Shown: positions 61,524 through 64,000 of the stretch, in pieces
Position numbering within the stretch: the stretch's first letter is position 1
How the letters are laid out: each line of letters begins with the position of its first letter
From: an uncultured Lachnospiraceae bacterium
GTDB taxonomy: Bacteria; Bacillota; Clostridia; Lachnospirales; Lachnospiraceae
Direction: 5' to 3'
Assembly (NCBI GenBank): GCA_930972465.1
Contig: CAKNHF010000011.1
Span: forward strand, 1 to 64,000
DNA: 64,000 nucleotides
Notes under the pieces: model-generated
What the model saw: the letters and a program-made list of their open reading frames with translations, nothing else
Database searches by the model: none
Told to the model about the DNA's origin: nothing
Position numbers and translations under genes: made by a program

Positions 61524-62876
61524 CTATATATGGAATATTGCCGTCACGATGTTGAAATATACAAGAATCGTACATGTATCAAGAATCGTGGTAATCAGGG
61601 GCGCCGCCATGATCGCGGGATCCACTCCCACCTTCTTCGCGAGAAGGGGAAGAATGCATCCGATACATTTTGCCATGGCAACTACAGATATCATTGTAAT
61701 CCCGAGAGCCGCCGCAAGGAGCAGGTTCTGATCATACATTATATATATACGGATTCCGTTCACCACCGCGAGCAGAGTTCCGACGACAAGCGCAACTCTT
61801 ATTTCCTTAAAGACCACCCGGAAAATGTCCCTGAACTCAATTTCCCCTACGGCCAGTCCGCGTATCACAAGCGTTGAACTCTGAGATCCGCAGTTGCCTC
61901 CTGTTCCCATAAGCATGGGGATGAATGTAATCAGAACCGGCATCACTGCCATTGCCTCTTCGTAATACCCCAGTATCTCTCCTGTCACAGTTGCGGAAAG
62001 CATCAGCAGCATCAGCCAGAGCGACCGGTTTTTTGCGTGCTGAAATACAGATGTTCCAAAATAGGAATCCTCATTGGGACTGACACCGGCCATGATGCTG
62101 ATGTCTTCCGTCGTCTCATCCTGCAGCACGAGCATGGCGTCATCAACCGTAACGATCCCGACCAGGCAGTCCTCATGATCAATGACCGGGACTGCGACAA
62201 GCCCGTACTTGTTGATCATCTTGGCCACATTCTCCTGATCATCGTCAGTCCTGGCAAAAAGCACATTTTCATCCATGATCTCTTCAATTTTTCTTGACTC
62301 TCCGGCCGTGAGAAGATCTTTCACATCCACCATGCCGATCAGCTTCTTCTTTTCAGTGACATAGCAGGTATAGATCGTCTCTTTGTTGATTCCCACCTGC
62401 CGTATCTTAAGGATGGCATCCGCTACGGTCATCTCCTTCCGCAGGCTGATATATTCGATATTCATAATGCTGCCCGCGCTGTCCTCGGGATACTGGAGAA
62501 GAGCATTGATCTTTTTCCTCGTATCCTCGTCCGTCACCATGAGGAGACGGTCCACCACATTGGCCGGCATTTCTTCCAGTACATCGACCGTATCGTCCAC
62601 ATACATCTCATCCATGACTTCCTCCAGCTCGGAGTCTGTCAGAGAATTTATCAGATCCTCACGCATGTCGCTGTCCATGTCCGTAAACACTTCCGCCGCT
62701 TCTTCTTTCGCCAGAAGACGGAAGACAAGCGTTCTCTGCTTTTTATCCAGCTCGTCCAGTGCATCAACAATATCAACAGGGTGCATGGACTCCAGTCCTT
62801 CTTTCAGCTGCTTAAAATTATGTTGTTCCAGCAGTTCTGACATTTCTTCGACATCCAGTTTTCTTATTTTATCCAT
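61524..62876 (-). CDS. mgtE: magnesium transporter MgtE
   Basis: Mg2+ channel with a cytosolic sensor. The 450-residue protein has an N-terminal helical superhelix (about 1-125), two CBS domains (about 130-255; SLRKEMTVADAILKIRQ and VPVIDHEDCLVGIVTVDDAM) and five C-terminal membrane helices with the pore segment PMLMGTGGNCGSQSSTLVIRGLA. CBS-bound Mg2+ closes the channel in this family. No M-box riboswitch fits in the 88-bp gap upstream. Divergent from tmcAL. Confidence 0.96.
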   Translation of the reverse strand: MDKIRKLDVEEMSELLEQHNFKQLKEGLESMHPVDIVDALDELDKKQRTLVFRLLAKEEAAEVFTDMDSDMREDLINSLTDSELEEVMDEMYVDDTVDVLEEMPANVVDRLLMVTDEDTRKKINALLQYPEDSAGSIMNIEYISLRKEMTVADAILKIRQVGINKETIYTCYVTEKKKLIGMVDVKDLLTAGESRKIEEIMDENVLFARTDDDQENVAKMINKYGLVAVPVIDHEDCLVGIVTVDDAMLVLQDETTEDISIMAGVSPNEDSYFGTSVFQHAKNRSLWLMLLMLSATVTGEILGYYEEAMAVMPVLITFIPMLMGTGGNCGSQSSTLVIRGLAVGEIEFRDIFRVVFKEIRVALVVGTLLAVVNGIRIYIMYDQNLLLAAALGITMISVVAMAKCIGCILPLLAKKVGVDPAIMAAPLITTILDTCTILVYFNIVTAIFHI

Positions 62877-62964
62877 GCCTTACCCCTCTTTACAAAATTT
62901 TCCCTATTTGAATTTATCTTTTTATAGTATAATGGTTACGTTAACGATATACAAGGAGATTATC

Positions 62965-64000
62965 ATGAAAACTGTCGGACTTATCACAGAATACAACCCC
63001 TTCCACAACGGCCATCTCTATCACATCCAGGAGGCTCTGAGAGTCACGGGAGCCGATACTGCCATCGTCGTCATGAGCGGAGACTATGTCCAGCGGGGTG
63101 TGCCCGCCATAATGCCCAAGCGTCTCAGAGCGGAGATGGCGCTCAAATGCGGAGCCGGAGCCGTATTTGAACTCCCGGTGTGCTATGCCACAGGGAGCGC
63201 AGAATATTTTGCCATGGGAGCCATCTCATTTCTGGACCGGCTCGGCATCGTTGATTCTGTATGTTTCGGCAGCGAATGCGCTGACCTTTCCTCCCTTCAA
63301 ACCGTTTCCGGCATCCTTTGCAGCGAACCCGACGGATACCGGGAGATTCTGAAAAAGCATCTGAAGGAAGGCCGGTCCTTCCCATCCGCGCGGCAGGCAG
63401 CGCTGGCTGAATACACCGGGCGTGAAGAACTGGCTTCTCTGCTGAATGATCCGAATAATATTCTGGGCATTGAATATCTCAAAGCCTTAAAGAAGCTGAA
63501 CAGTTCCATCGTTCCGTTCACCATACGCCGGATAGGCTCGCATTATCACGACAGCACACTCTCCGGCACCTGCAGTTCCGCTTCAGCCATCCGCTCTCTC
63601 CTTGCATATTCCGGATCTTCTCTTCGTACAGAACGCTCCGGACAGACTTTTGAGAACGCGTCCTACACCAACCTTCTCGGAGCGCTCGAAGATCAGGTTC
63701 CCGGGTGCTGCATGGAACTCCTTAAAGATTATCACAGGGTTTCCTACCCGGTCTACCAGAATGACTTTTCTCTTATTTTAAAATATAAACTGCTCAACAA
63801 GCGCCCCGGAAACCTCACGCGTTATATGGACGTCTCCGAAGAACTGGCCGGACGCATATGCTCCAGACTGAATGATTTTTTCAACTATAAGCAGTTCTGT
63901 GAACTTCTGAAAACACGCGAGATCACACAGACCCGGATCAACCGGGCACTTCTGCATATCATGCTGGGACTGAAAAAGGACCGTATACAGAAATATATTG
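62965..64000 (+). CDS. tmcAL: tRNA(Met) cytidine acetate ligase TmcAL, 3' end outside window
   Basis: Acetylates the wobble cytidine of elongator tRNA-Met using acetate and ATP. The reading frame runs from the ATG at 62965 to the window edge (345 complete codons, no stop), so the gene is cut off, not broken. It starts MKTVGLITEYNPFHNGHLYHI with the HxGH nucleotidyltransferase motif, continues VVMSGDYVQRGVPAIMPKRLRAEMALKCGAGAVFELP, and has SSASAIRSLL near residue 210. AAGGAG precedes the ATG, and TATAAT lies at 62928-62933. Because it uses acetate directly, its position beside the pta-ackA genes may be meaningful. Confidence 0.94.
   Translation, partial: MKTVGLITEYNPFHNGHLYHIQEALRVTGADTAIVVMSGDYVQRGVPAIMPKRLRAEMALKCGAGAVFELPVCYATGSAEYFAMGAISFLDRLGIVDSVCFGSECADLSSLQTVSGILCSEPDGYREILKKHLKEGRSFPSARQAALAEYTGREELASLLNDPNNILGIEYLKALKKLNSSIVPFTIRRIGSHYHDSTLSGTCSSASAIRSLLAYSGSSLRTERSGQTFENASYTNLLGALEDQVPGCCMELLKDYHRVSYPVYQNDFSLILKYKLLNKRPGNLTRYMDVSEELAGRICSRLNDFFNYKQFCELLKTREITQTRINRALLHIMLGLKKDRIQKYI

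Noticed and set aside
62877-62964. Mg2+-sensing M-box leader for mgtE
   Set aside because: The gap to the divergent tmcAL gene is only 88 bp, too short for the known Mg2+ leader, and no matching stems were seen.

Overview
This window looks like a chromosomal core segment of a spore-forming, anaerobic member of the Clostridia, most likely family Lachnospiraceae. The reasons are the sporulation genes (gpr, spoIIP, spoIVA), a second type IIA topoisomerase pair, a catalytic-plus-regulatory aspartate carbamoyltransferase pair (pyrB-pyrI), a long 390-residue PRPP synthetase, the GGGtGRT/NifU-like gene pair, acetate formation through Pta-AckA, and A/G-rich Shine-Dalgarno sites of AGGAGG type. There is no prophage, CRISPR array, tRNA or rRNA. 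Most genes lie on the minus strand.

Layout. 0.1-7.3 kb: parC, parE, spoIIP and gpr, divergent from rpsT. 7.3-12.5 kb: a MATE exporter, ilvC and ilvN behind a promoter and leader that look like an attenuation system, and an ABC-F ATPase. 12.6-15.3 kb: an envelope cluster (flippase-like membrane protein, permuted NlpC/P60-like protein, family 2 glycosyltransferase). 15.5-19.9 kb: yibE-like gene plus a surface-anchored purple-acid-type phosphatase with a Pho-box-like repeat upstream, divergent from an unknown acidic membrane protein. 20-25.3 kb: the most accessory-like part, with an atypical tyrosine recombinase, a 76-residue unknown, a ferredoxin-type aldo/keto reductase under a paired operator, a flavodoxin-fold reductase, and the GGGtGRT/scaffold pair. 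25.4-29.8 kb: operon yicC-gmk-rpoZ-rimO-pgsA-cinA(C). 29.9-35.5 kb: rqcH, a lipoprotein, a DUF815 ATPase, pheA and a small membrane protein. 35.6-38.1 kb: nitroreductase, pyrB, pyrI, then RNase P RNA on the minus strand. 38.2-42.3 kb: purine/SAH salvage operon (punA, mtaD-like, mog-like, MBL hydrolase, rnhA). 42.3-48.4 kb: DUF512 protein, der, plsY, gpsA, spoIVA. 48.4-52.4 kb: prs, DUF1653 protein, ilvA, ftsY. 52.4-59 kb: yceD-rpmF-plsX-acpP-rnc-smc-ftsY. 59-64 kb: ackA, pta, mgtE, and the start of tmcAL, which runs off the window.

Working together, the genes cover chromosome segregation (ParC/ParE, Smc), membrane and protein targeting (FtsY, PlsX, PlsY, PgsA, ACP), spore engulfment, coat assembly and germination, RNA processing (RNase III, RNase P, RNase HI, YicC), branched-chain and phenylalanine synthesis, pyrimidine and purine metabolism, and overflow acetate production. 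The points most worth a second look are the uncharacterised GGGtGRT/NifU-like pair, a two-site operator that brackets the aldo/keto reductase promoter, a Pho-box-like array before a phosphatase, a large stem-loop in the RNase III leader, and a recombinase that has lost conserved histidines. Starts were chosen by Shine-Dalgarno position and family N-terminus; promoter calls come from reading the sequence by eye.
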